From Kitasatospora sp. DSM 101779 (GTDB lineage: Bacteria; Actinomycetota; Actinomycetes; Streptomycetales; Streptomycetaceae), in assembly GCF_025655475.1 (NCBI RefSeq), contig NZ_JAHTIK010000001.1, positions 7,955,240 to 8,019,239 on the forward strand: a DNA stretch of 64,000 nt, read 5' to 3'. This document shows positions 8,870 through 16,896 of the stretch, piece by piece (the first letter of the stretch is position 1; each line of letters starts with the position of its first letter). The translations under genes were made by a program, and so were the position numbers. The notes below the pieces were generated by a model. It saw nothing but the letters and a program-made list of their open reading frames with translations. It had not been told where the DNA came from and did no database searches.

Positions 8870-10516
8870 TCAGGCGGCCCGGTGGACGACCTCGCCGCCG
8901 AGCACGCCGAGCTCCACCCGGGCGTCCAGGAACGCCTCGGGCTCCAGTTCGAACAGGTCGTCGGAGACCACGACCAGGTCGGCGAGCTTGCCGGGCGTGA
9001 GGCTGCCGAGCTCGTGCTCCAGATGGACGGCGTACGCGCTGCCCAGGGTGTAGCCGCGCAGCGCCGTCGCCAGGTCGAGCGTCTCCTCGGGCATCCACGG
9101 GTCGCCGCCGGCCAGGCCGCGCCGGGTCACCGCGGTGTACAGACCGACCAGCGGATCCATCTCCGCGACGTTCCAGTCGCTGGACAGGGCGAGCACGGCG
9201 CCAGCCTGGTGCAGGCTGCGCATCGGCCAGGCCTTGTTCCAGCGGTGCTCGCCGACCGCCTCGGCCCAGTCCCGGCCGGGGCCGGCGATGTCCGGCGAAC
9301 AGTGCCGGGGCTGCATGCAGGCGACGACGCCGAGTTCGGCGAAGCGCGGCACGTCGGCCGGGTCCAGGCACTCGACGTGGACGACCTGGTGCCGGGCGTC
9401 GTTCGGCCCGTTGACCGCCCGGGCGTGCGCCACCGCGTCCAGAACGGTGCGGATCCCGCGGTCCCCGGTGGCGTGCACGAAGGCCTGGAAGCCGGCCGCG
9501 TCCAGCCCGGCCAGCACCTCGGCGAACTCCTCCGGCGGATAGAAGGTCTCGCCGCGGTGGCTGTGGTGACCCGCGTACGGCTCCAGCAGCGCCGCGGTGT
9601 GCGGCTCCACCACGTCGTCGATGTACAGCTTCAGCGGTCCGACCCGGAACCGCTCGGAGCCGTGGCGGCGGGCGGCAGCGGCGAACGCGGCCAGGTCCTC
9701 CGCGGTCGTGCCGCGCGGGTGGAACAGCCCGGCGACCAGCCGGGACCGCAGCCGGCCGTCGGCGAGCGCCCGCTCGAACAGCGGCAGGTCGTCGAGGGAG
9801 TTCTGCGGCTCCACGACCGTGGTGATCCCGTACCGGGCGGCCATGTCGAGGCTGCCGGCCAGCCGCCGGTACTGCCGGTCCGGGTCCGCCCACGGCACGC
9901 CGGCCGCGCGCAGCGCCCGGTGGCCGTCCCGGGAGAGCCCGCGCACCGCGAAGTCGGTGAGGAATCCGGTCGGCTCGCCCGTCGCCGGGTCCTTCTGCAC
10001 GGTGCCGTAGGCGGTCCGCACGGTGTCCCGGTCGATGCCGAGGCGGCGCAGCGCGGCCGTGTTCAGCCAGGCGGTGTGCACGTCGTAGCTGAGCACGAAC
10101 GCGGGCCGGTCCCCGGTGAAGCGGTCCAGGTCGGCGGCGGTCGGCATCCGGCCGCCGGGGATCGCCGAGTAGTCGAAGGCCTCGCCCTCGATCCATTCGG
10201 CGTCCTGGTGGCTGAGCAGCCGGTCGGCGATCCGTGCGCCGATCTCGTCGATGCTGCCGGCGCCGGCGAGCTGGACGCAGTCGGCGTCGGAGCCCAGCCG
10301 GACGTGGTTGTGGCTGTCGACGAAGCCGGGCAGCACCAGCCGGCCGCGGGCGTCCACCGTCTCGGTGTCCGGGCCGGCGAACGCGCGCCAGCCGTCGCCG
10401 TCGCCGACCCAGGCGATCCGGCCGTCGCGGACGGCGACCGCCTCGGCGCGCGGACGGGCGTCGTCCACGGTGTGCACGTGGGCGTTGTAGAGGACGAGGT
10501 CGGCGGGGCGGGTCAC
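8870..10516 (-). CDS. Amidohydrolase, YtcJ-like (amidohydrolase family 3)
   Basis: A 548-residue metal-dependent hydrolase predicted to cleave an N-acyl or amide bond of a small molecule. The N-terminal strand leads to the metal-binding HxH of VDSHNHVRLGSD; later metal or catalytic residues fit LKLYIDDVVEPH, AFVHATGDRGI, VVHVEC and LSSDWNV, the usual YtcJ order. It begins at GTG 10516, overlapping the stop of the upstream permease gene by GTGA, so the two are co-translated. With an APC permease and an Lrp/AsnC regulator in front, the likely substrate is an amino-acid derivative taken up by that permease; this is inference. Confidence 0.85.
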   Translation of the reverse strand: MTRPADLVLYNAHVHTVDDARPRAEAVAVRDGRIAWVGDGDGWRAFAGPDTETVDARGRLVLPGFVDSHNHVRLGSDADCVQLAGAGSIDEIGARIADRLLSHQDAEWIEGEAFDYSAIPGGRMPTAADLDRFTGDRPAFVLSYDVHTAWLNTAALRRLGIDRDTVRTAYGTVQKDPATGEPTGFLTDFAVRGLSRDGHRALRAAGVPWADPDRQYRRLAGSLDMAARYGITTVVEPQNSLDDLPLFERALADGRLRSRLVAGLFHPRGTTAEDLAAFAAAARRHGSERFRVGPLKLYIDDVVEPHTAALLEPYAGHHSHRGETFYPPEEFAEVLAGLDAAGFQAFVHATGDRGIRTVLDAVAHARAVNGPNDARHQVVHVECLDPADVPRFAELGVVACMQPRHCSPDIAGPGRDWAEAVGEHRWNKAWPMRSLHQAGAVLALSSDWNVAEMDPLVGLYTAVTRRGLAGGDPWMPEETLDLATALRGYTLGSAYAVHLEHELGSLTPGKLADLVVVSDDLFELEPEAFLDARVELGVLGGEVVHRAA

Positions 10517-11943
10517 GGCCGGGCTCCGTTCAGCGGGGCGTCGACGCCCACGGCGCCGTCGGGGTCGGGGCCGCCGGCCATGTCGGCGGGCAGGCTGAGC
10601 ACCCAGTGGGTGGCGCTGCGCGGACGCAGGTAGGCGAACCAGTAGCAGGTGCCGGCGAGCAGCACGCCGCCGGTGATCAGCAGGTCGCGGACGGTCTGCT
10701 GGGTGAGCGCGTAGCCGAGGACGGCGATGGTGACGACCGGGACGGCCGGCCACAGCGGCATCCGCCAGGCGGGCACGGCGCGGTGCCGGGCGCGGCGGGC
10801 GGTCAGCGCCGCCCAGCCCAGCAGCAGGTAGATCACCGCGACGACGACGCCGGTGAATCCCAGCAGCGCGTCGATCGGCACCGCGAGGGCGAGCACCACG
10901 CCGGGCAGGCCGATCGCCAGGGTCGCGGCCCACGGCGAACCCCACCGGGGGTGCAGCGAGCCGAGCACCCGGTTGACCGGGTCGGGCCAGGTGCGGTCGC
11001 GGGCCGAGGCGTACAGCACCCGGCCGTTCTGCAGCACCATGACGATCACCGCGTTCAGGACGGCGGCGGCGATGCACAGGCTGACGAAGGTGCCGACGGT
11101 GCTGCCGGCCCAGGAGTCGACGATCGCCACCAGGTCGCCCTCGGCGAGCCGGTCCGGCGAATCGACGCCCAGGCAGATCGCGGCGACCGGCACGGTGATC
11201 AGCACGACACCGGCCAGCAGCGACCACAGCACCGTCCGGGCGACGGTGCGGCGCGGGTCGCGCAGGTCCTCGGAGAGGTACACCGCGGTGCCGAAGCCGT
11301 TGTAGGTGAACAGCGCGACGGCCAGGCCGGAGATCAGCAGGCCCGCGGTGAACGGGCCGGTGCCGCCGTGGCCGTCCGGGACGACCGCGTGCACCAGGCT
11401 GCCCAGCGGCTGGTGGACGTGGGTGAGCCCGAGCACGCTGACCACGGCCGCGGCGAGCACCTCCAGGCCGAGGAAGAGGCCGGTGATCAGCGCATTGGAC
11501 TTGATGTCCAGGACACCGACGGCGACTGCGAGGGCCATGACCACGGCGCCCGTGACCGCCGGGTCGAGGGAGACCACGGACGACAGGTAGCCGGCCGTGC
11601 CGAGCGCGATGATCGGCGGGATCACCAGCAGCGACACCACGGAGATCACGAAGACCAGCCAGCCGGCGAGCCGGCCGAGCAGGTGCCCGACGATCGAGTA
11701 CTCGCCGCCGGCGCTCGGGACGAGCGTGCCGAGCTCGGCGTAGCAGAACCCGACCCCGAGCGAGAGCAGCGCGGCGATCAGCAGTGTGGCGACCGCGCCG
11801 CTGCCCTGGGTCTGAAGCAGCGGCGGCACCACGATGAACAGTGAGGAGGCCGGGGTCACGCAGGAGAGGGTCAGCAGGACGCCGCCGAAGACGCCGAGCG
11901 AGCGGGGGAGCGCGGCGACGCCGCTCTGGGGGGATCTGGACAT
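10513..11943 (-). CDS. APC-family amino acid permease
   Basis: A 476-residue integral membrane transporter with about 12 hydrophobic helices. The first helix region SLGVFGGVLLTLSCVTPASS and AELGTLVPSAGGEYSIVGHL are typical of the amino acid-polyamine-organocation superfamily; the conserved loop after helix 7 (YLSEDLRDPRRTVART) is also present. The start at ATG 11943 is preferred because its product begins like family members; an alternative ATG at 11985 would add 14 residues. Neither has a strong ribosome binding site. It is directly followed, with overlap, by the amidohydrolase. Confidence 0.85.
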   Translation of the reverse strand: MSRSPQSGVAALPRSLGVFGGVLLTLSCVTPASSLFIVVPPLLQTQGSGAVATLLIAALLSLGVGFCYAELGTLVPSAGGEYSIVGHLLGRLAGWLVFVISVVSLLVIPPIIALGTAGYLSSVVSLDPAVTGAVVMALAVAVGVLDIKSNALITGLFLGLEVLAAAVVSVLGLTHVHQPLGSLVHAVVPDGHGGTGPFTAGLLISGLAVALFTYNGFGTAVYLSEDLRDPRRTVARTVLWSLLAGVVLITVPVAAICLGVDSPDRLAEGDLVAIVDSWAGSTVGTFVSLCIAAAVLNAVIVMVLQNGRVLYASARDRTWPDPVNRVLGSLHPRWGSPWAATLAIGLPGVVLALAVPIDALLGFTGVVVAVIYLLLGWAALTARRARHRAVPAWRMPLWPAVPVVTIAVLGYALTQQTVRDLLITGGVLLAGTCYWFAYLRPRSATHWVLSLPADMAGGPDPDGAVGVDAPLNGARP

Positions 11944-12099
11944 CAGCCGTCCCGGCAGGATGAGGGGGAGGGGGACGCCGGTCATTCAAGTCCCGGTGAA
12001 AACACCGCGTCAATGGCCTCCGGATGCATTTCCGCAGGGAATTTCCGCCTGATCCTGCGATTCCTAATCCCACACTGCGAGCTGCGACGGATCCGCCGG

Positions 12100-13029
12100 T
12101 CAGGCCGGGAGATCGTAGCTGTACGTCTCCTTCACTATGTCGAGGTGGTACCAGGACTCGGCACGGACCACGCCCGGCAGCGCGCGCAGCCCATCCAGGG
12201 TGCCGAGCAGGGCCGCCCGGTCGGCCGCGTCCACCCCGCAGACCACGTCGAAGCGGCCGTGGCCCGCCGCCACGTAGTTCACACCGGGCAGCCCGACGGC
12301 CAGCGCGGCCGCGTCCCGCGCACCGCCCCGCACCCCGAGCCCCACACCGACCGCCTCCCGCACCCCGAGCGCCTGCGAGGCGACCAGCCCGGTCACGTGC
12401 ACGGCCCCCGACTCCAGCAGCCGCAGCACCCGGGCGCGGGTCGCCGGCTGCGACAGCCCCACCCGTTCGGCCAGTGCCGCGAACGAGGCCCGCCCGTCCA
12501 CCTGCAGCAGACCGAGCAGCACCCGGTCCGTCTCGTCGACCGGTGGTGGCGGTCCCTCGGCCGGACGCGGCGTCACCGCCCCGCCCGGCAGCGGCGAGTA
12601 GGCGTCGCGCAGCAGCTCCGCGCAGCGGAACACCTCGATGCCGTGCACCCCCGGGACGCCGCGCAACGCGGTGAACTCGCGCTCCAGGGCACGGTCGTCG
12701 GCGACCCGGACCTCGGCCACCACCGCGCCGCCACCGGCCGTGCACGACACGAACGACGTGGCGGCCCGGGCCGCCGCGGCGACGGCGACCGGCCTCGCCG
12801 GGCCCTCGACCGCCAGCGACACATGGGCGACCGCCGTGATCCCGACCACCGACGGACGGACGATCCCCACCACCCGCACCGCACCGGACGCGGTCAGCCG
12901 GTGCACCCGTGCCCGCGCCGCCTCCCGGGAGACGCCGAGCAGCTCGGCCAGGCGCTGGTAGCTGACCCGTCCGTCCCGCTGCAGCTCGCGGACCAGCGCC
13001 GCATCCAGCCCGTCCAGCACCGCCGCCAC
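12100..13029 (-). CDS. Lrp/AsnC regulator with two tandem modules
   Basis: A 309-residue regulator made of two Lrp/AsnC units, about twice the usual 150 residues. Unit 1 (about 1-150): winged helix RDGRVSYQRLAELLGVSREA then an effector RAM domain. Unit 2 (about 160-309): helix-turn-helix DGRASFAALAERVGLSQPAT, then a RAM domain ending VVRAESWYHLDIVKETYSYD. Start GTG 13029 follows GGGAAGGGT. Same strand as, and 156 bp upstream of, the permease-amidohydrolase pair, which it probably controls in response to an amino acid. Such double-module proteins are known in actinobacteria and may bind as pseudo-dimers. Confidence 0.85.
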   Translation of the reverse strand: MAAVLDGLDAALVRELQRDGRVSYQRLAELLGVSREAARARVHRLTASGAVRVVGIVRPSVVGITAVAHVSLAVEGPARPVAVAAAARAATSFVSCTAGGGAVVAEVRVADDRALEREFTALRGVPGVHGIEVFRCAELLRDAYSPLPGGAVTPRPAEGPPPPVDETDRVLLGLLQVDGRASFAALAERVGLSQPATRARVLRLLESGAVHVTGLVASQALGVREAVGVGLGVRGGARDAAALAVGLPGVNYVAAGHGRFDVVCGVDAADRAALLGTLDGLRALPGVVRAESWYHLDIVKETYSYDLPA

Positions 13030-13272
13030 ACCCTTCCCACCGACCGGCCCCGGCGATCGCGCCCGCAACCGCCCCGCCGAGCGTAGCCCCGTCCCCGGGG
13101 CGGTCCCCGAGCAGCCGTCGGGCCGGCGCGGTGCCCGCGCCCCCTGCGCGCGTTCCCTCGCGGGCCCCTGCCGCGTTCTTCCTGTGTTCCGTCTTCCCGC
13201 GTTCCACCCGCTCGCGTGCCGCCGCCGTACCCGGTCGGCGGCGCCGGGCCCAGAGCCTGCGCCGAGGTCGCC

Positions 13273-14310
13273 ATGTCCCGTCTCCCCCTCCCCTCGAAGC
13301 CGTCGGGCGCCGTCGCCGTCCTCGCCGCGATCGCGACCCTCGGCGCCTGCACCACCCAGGGCCCCGAGACCGGCCGGACGGGGAGGATCTCCGTCGCCTA
13401 CATCCAGAAGCAGGGCGACCAGCAGTACTTCCGGGACGAGGCGGCCGGGGCGCGCGCACGGGCCGCCGAACTCGGCATCGACCTGGAGGTGGTCGACGTC
13501 GGCACGGACGCGGCCCGCACGATCGACGCCGTCCGCACAGCCGCCGCCCGGGGTGCGCGCGGCGTCGTCGTGGCGGTGCCCGACCCGGCGCTCGGGCCGC
13601 AGCTGGTGCGGCTCGCGCACGACGCCCGGATCGACCTGCTGGCCTCCGACGACCAGATCTGCGCCGACCTCGGCGACCCCGCCGTCTGCGCCCGGCAGAA
13701 GCTCGTGCCGCGGGTCGGCTTCAGCGGCAGCCAGATGGGCGAGGCGGTCGGCCGGCGCGCCGCAGTGGAGTACCGCAAGGCCGGGTGGAAGGCCGCGGAC
13801 ACCCGGATCGTCGCCGCGGCCAGGATGGACCTCAGCGTCTGCCGCGAGCGCATCGACGCCGCAAAGCTGGCCTTCCTGCAGGACGCCGGCCAGGTCCGCA
13901 CCCTGAACGTCTCCACCGACAACACCCCGGACGGCGCCCGCAGCGCCGTCGCCGCCACCACGGCCGCGGAGTCGGGGAACCCCGAGCACTGGGTGGTGTG
14001 GGGCTGCAACGACGAGAACGTCGAGGGCGGCCTCGCCGCGCTGCGGGCCGCCGGAGTGCCCGAGGCCGACCTCATCGGGGTGGGGCTGGGCGGCTACCTC
14101 GCCTGCCGGGACTGGCAGGGCGGGGAGCACGGGCAGCGCTTCGCCATGCGCGCGGCCCTGTCGATCAGCGGCCGCGAGGTCGGCGCTCTCGCCGTCCAGA
14201 CGATGTACGACAAGCTGAGGAGCGGCAGGCCCTTCCCGGCAGAGGCGTTCGCGCCCACCGCCATGGTCGATCCGGAGACCTGGCAGGCGTCGGGCGCCAC
14301 CTGCGGCTGA
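13273..14310 (+). CDS. Orphan AraF-like sugar-binding lipoprotein (paralogue)
   Basis: A 345-residue lipoprotein (lipobox GAC after a short hydrophobic segment) that closely resembles the receptor at 4690-5736: shared blocks include IQKQGDQQYFRDEAAGA, SDDQIC, DNTPDGAR, HWVVWGCNDENVEGG, GVGLGGYLACRDW and ALAVQTMYDKL. Unlike its paralogue it has no ATPase or permease next to it and lies divergent from the AsnC-type regulator. It may feed the AraGH-type transporter 5 kb upstream with a second ligand, or act in sensing. Start ATG 13273 follows GAGGTCGCC. Confidence 0.85.
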   Translation: MSRLPLPSKPSGAVAVLAAIATLGACTTQGPETGRTGRISVAYIQKQGDQQYFRDEAAGARARAAELGIDLEVVDVGTDAARTIDAVRTAAARGARGVVVAVPDPALGPQLVRLAHDARIDLLASDDQICADLGDPAVCARQKLVPRVGFSGSQMGEAVGRRAAVEYRKAGWKAADTRIVAAARMDLSVCRERIDAAKLAFLQDAGQVRTLNVSTDNTPDGARSAVAATTAAESGNPEHWVVWGCNDENVEGGLAALRAAGVPEADLIGVGLGGYLACRDWQGGEHGQRFAMRAALSISGREVGALAVQTMYDKLRSGRPFPAEAFAPTAMVDPETWQASGATCG

Positions 14311-14446
14311 CCGGTCGCTCCTCGACGGTGGACCGATCGCCGGCCCGTACGGACGACAGTCGGTCCGTGCTCCCACCGGGCGGCCCCGACCTCGTCCGAC
14401 CGGACCGGACCGGCCGGCCGGCTCGGTGCAGGGCCGCAGCACGCCG

Positions 14447-14803
14447 TACGCGCCTCTCACCGAGTTCCGGCACCGGGCTCGCGGCCAAGCCGCTCACCGG
14501 GCGCAGCTCACCGGATTCGCCGGCCGTGTGACGGCCTCCTGACTCCCCGGGGTCGGTCGCCGACGTCGGCTTCGGGACGGCCGGGTGACGGCGTACCTCG
14601 CCGGGCTCGGGCTGCCGGTGTTCGGGAGCGACCCGGTCTTCCACCGCCGCGGGCCCGAGCAAGTCGCCGAACTGCTGGTCGCCGCCGGCCTGCCGGTGAT
14701 CTCCCGCACGCTGCGCGAGTGCGACGAGGACGGGCCCTTCCCGGAGAGGACCCCGCAGGCGCTCCTGGTGGCCCGCGAACCGCGTACGGCCACCGCACCA
14801 TGA
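14447..14803 (+). pseudogene. Internally deleted SAM-dependent methyltransferase
   Basis: Pieces of a class I methyltransferase occur in order but in shifting frames: YAPLTEF and LAAKPLTG (14447-14500), the SAM-binding motif as VADVGFGT (about 14553-14576), VTAYLAGLGLPVFGSD (14587-14634), then directly the C-terminal part HRRGPEQVAELLVAAGLPVI and GPFPERTPQALLVAREP. The roughly 100 residues that normally separate the SAM motif from this C-terminus are missing, so the gene has lost its core as well as its frame. Confidence 0.65.
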
Positions 14804-15251
14804 CCGGCCGTCCGCCGGCGCGCGGCGCCCGGATCGAGGCGCGGCCCGGGCCGCTACCTGAGTAGGGGGCAGGGCGGCCGGGCCGGCGCAGGAGGGGTGT
14901 GACCCCTCCGCCACCGACGGTACGCGGCCGACGGCCGGACCGGCTCAGGCTCGCCGTTCGGCGGGCGGGTTCACCCGGCCGGCACGCGGACGAGCAGTCG
15001 CCGGACCGCCGCCTGTCCGTCGGGAGTGGATACCCGGTCGTCCTCCGCGACCAGGACCTGCGGGGACTGGTCGAACTGGCCCTGGCGTGTCCCGACGACC
15101 GCTCGGGCGCGTACGGGGCCCGAGGCCGTTCGGAACGCATCGGTCGGTCCCGGGTCCGCACTCCGGCGGCACGGACGCGGGGCGGAAGGCACCGGCCGCG
15201 AAAGCCCGGCTCCGGGGCGGGGGCGGGTTGCCGCCGGGTGAACCGCGGCCC
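14804..15251. other. Intergenic, no supported gene
   Basis: GC-rich sequence between the methyltransferase remnant and the toxin gene. A 73-codon minus-strand reading frame (14971-15192) has an acceptable composition near its C-terminus (QVLVAEDDRVSTPDGQAAVR) but no start signal or known family. I see no repeats or RNA genes. Confidence 0.4.
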
Positions 15252-15623
15252 TCAGGCCAGCCAGGCCCTGAGCACCGCGGCGAGGTCGGCCGCGGAGGAC
15301 CCGGGCCGCTTCAGTTCCTCGGCCACCACGGACACCCGATCCTGGTCAAGCTTCACCGAGATCCCGCTGGCCAGCAGGTAGCCGTGCGCGACGGCCACCG
15401 CCACCCGGAGGTTCGAACGCTCCAGCCACGGCAGCCGGCCGAGGGTGTGGGCGAGCGCCGCAGCCCGGGCGAACGGGCCGTCGTAGACGTCCTGCCCGGC
15501 GATCACGGCCCGGTGCCGTTCGACGGCGGAGATCGCCACCCCGTAGTCCACCGGTGCCGGATCGCCCACCCCGGCGCGCTCGGCGACCTCCAGGATCCAG
15601 GCGAGATCGACGTGGAGGATCAC
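15252..15623 (-). CDS. Fic/Doc-like toxin of a toxin-antitoxin pair
   Basis: A 123-residue protein of the actinobacterial Fic/Doc-like toxin group, starting with the usual ILHVDLAWILEVAERAG and DYGVAISAVERHR. In place of the catalytic Fic motif HPFxDGNxR it has LPWLERSNLR, so the catalytic histidine is a leucine and the Gly before Asn is Ser; only the Asn-x-Arg end is retained. The toxin may therefore act differently from AMPylating Fic or kinase-like Doc enzymes, or be inactive. GTG start overlaps the antitoxin stop by four bases (GTGA), the normal coupling in such pairs. Confidence 0.75.
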   Translation of the reverse strand: MILHVDLAWILEVAERAGVGDPAPVDYGVAISAVERHRAVIAGQDVYDGPFARAAALAHTLGRLPWLERSNLRVAVAVAHGYLLASGISVKLDQDRVSVVAEELKRPGSSAADLAAVLRAWLA

Positions 15624-15829
15624 GCCGCCTCGATCCCGTCGAGCAGGTCGCCGTACTCGTCCAGCACCTCCTGAGCCCCGGCCATGAAGACCTCGCGCAG
15701 CTTCTCGTTGTCGTCCCGGATCAGCTGCGCCACGTAGTCGTTCACGGGCATCCGGCGGGTCTCGGCCGCGTGCCTGGCCATCTCGGCGACGGTCTCGTCC
15801 ATGCGGAGGTTCACCTGGGTCTTCGCCAT
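15620..15829 (-). CDS. Ribbon-helix-helix antitoxin
   Basis: A 69-residue protein beginning MAKTQVNLRMDETVAEMARH, a typical RHH DNA-binding beta strand and first helix, followed by NDYVAQLIRDDNEKLREVFM, which should form the second helix and toxin-binding tail. It is expected to neutralise the downstream toxin and repress the pair. The direct repeat just upstream of the start is a plausible operator. Translation of the toxin is coupled through a GTGA overlap. Confidence 0.8.
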   Translation of the reverse strand: MAKTQVNLRMDETVAEMARHAAETRRMPVNDYVAQLIRDDNEKLREVFMAGAQEVLDEYGDLLDGIEAA

Positions 15830-15838
15830 ACCGTCGAA

Positions 15839-15855
15839 GATAGCAGGTGATAGCA
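15839..15855. promoter_or_regulatory. Direct-repeat operator of the TA pair
   Basis: GATAGCA occurs at 15839-15845 and again at 15849-15855 (TGCTATC read on the coding strand), 10 bp apart, immediately upstream of the antitoxin start. RHH dimers commonly bind short repeats spaced by one helical turn. Confidence 0.5.
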
Positions 15856-15997
15856 GCGGTGTGCAGGGGGCGGCCGGGCACCTGCCGGCCCGGTGGTCCC
15901 GCGACGGAAATCCCGGTCCGGGCCGACCCGCTGACCGGCCACAATGGTCGGCGCCAGTCGACGGTTCGTCTCCGGTGGACAGGAGACAGGAGAGATC

Positions 15998-16788
15998 TTG
16001 ACACGCCCCGCCGCCCGCACGGCCCCGGTACTGATCACGCTGCTCCTCGCGGCCGGCTGCTCCTCCCCCCACATCCTCGCCCGCAGCTCCGCCCACGCCG
16101 GCCTCGGCCGGTACGAGCACCGCCGCCGCGGCCACGGCACTGCCGTCCGCACGGCCCACCGCGCCGTGGCGGACCCTCGCACCGCTGTCCCGCGAACAGT
16201 CGACGGGCCTTCCGCTGTCGGTCGAGGACCTGCCGCCGGGCATCACCGCCGAGCCCGTCCGCAGTCCCTCCGAGGCGGAGGACGAGGCGACGGCCGAGGC
16301 GGCACGTCAGGATCCGGTGTGCGCGCCCGTCCTCGCCGCCCTGTTCAAGGAGTCGTCCGCATCGGTTTCGCGGACGTACGCCGTCACGGGAACAACGTCC
16401 TCGGGGGCCGCACGCTGGTGGGCCTGGCCGGCGTCGCCCGGGGCAGGGAACGCTTCGAGGCCCTCGCCTCCGCCGTGAACGGCGGGCGTTGCACCGGCTT
16501 CCGGCTGGCGAGCGGTCCGCATGCACGGGTCGAGGCGGTCGGGTCCGACGGGCTGGAGGCGCCGGCGGTCGGCTTCCGGATCATCTCCGACGCGGGCGCG
16601 CAGACATCCGTCGGGGAGTCACCCGGGTCCACCTCTACGCGGCCGTCGGCGACAACCGCGCCCTCTTCCTCACCGTCGACGACGCCGCGAACGCGCCCGC
16701 CCTGCGCACCGACCCGGTGGACGCCCAGATCCACCGGCTCGTCACCGCCGCGACCTCCCCGAACGCCTCCGCCGCCGTGCCTCGCTGA
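15998..16788 (+). pseudogene. Lipoprotein gene with three frameshifts
   Basis: TTG 15998 has a strong AGGAGA ribosome binding site and opens a lipoprotein signal peptide ending LLLAAGC. The protein then moves through the frames: after the C-run at about 16060-16066 it continues as TSSPAAPPTPASAG and LPLSVEDLPPGITAEPVRSP; near 16390 it returns to the first frame (NNVLGGRTLVGLAGVARGRE, RFEALASAVNGG); near 16610 it enters the third (GVTRVHLYAAVGDNRALFLT) and stops at 16786-16788. Every segment looks coding, so this is a recently broken gene or contains sequencing indels. I do not know the family function. Confidence 0.7.
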
Positions 16789-16896
16789 CGACGGCCCGGT
16801 TGCCTGCGGCGCCTCGCAGGGCCGGGCCCGGGGGCTGTCGGCGTGCTGCCGTACGCTCACGGCCGAAGATCATCGGTGCGGACGGGGGAGCAGGAC

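Noticed and set aside
8870..13459. Single 1529-residue protein across the amidohydrolase and permease
   Set aside because: Only the part from 10516 is the amidohydrolase. The earlier part is a shadow of the permease and AsnC genes.
14971..15192. 73-residue minus-strand ORF
   Set aside because: No ribosome binding site or family; composition is borderline.
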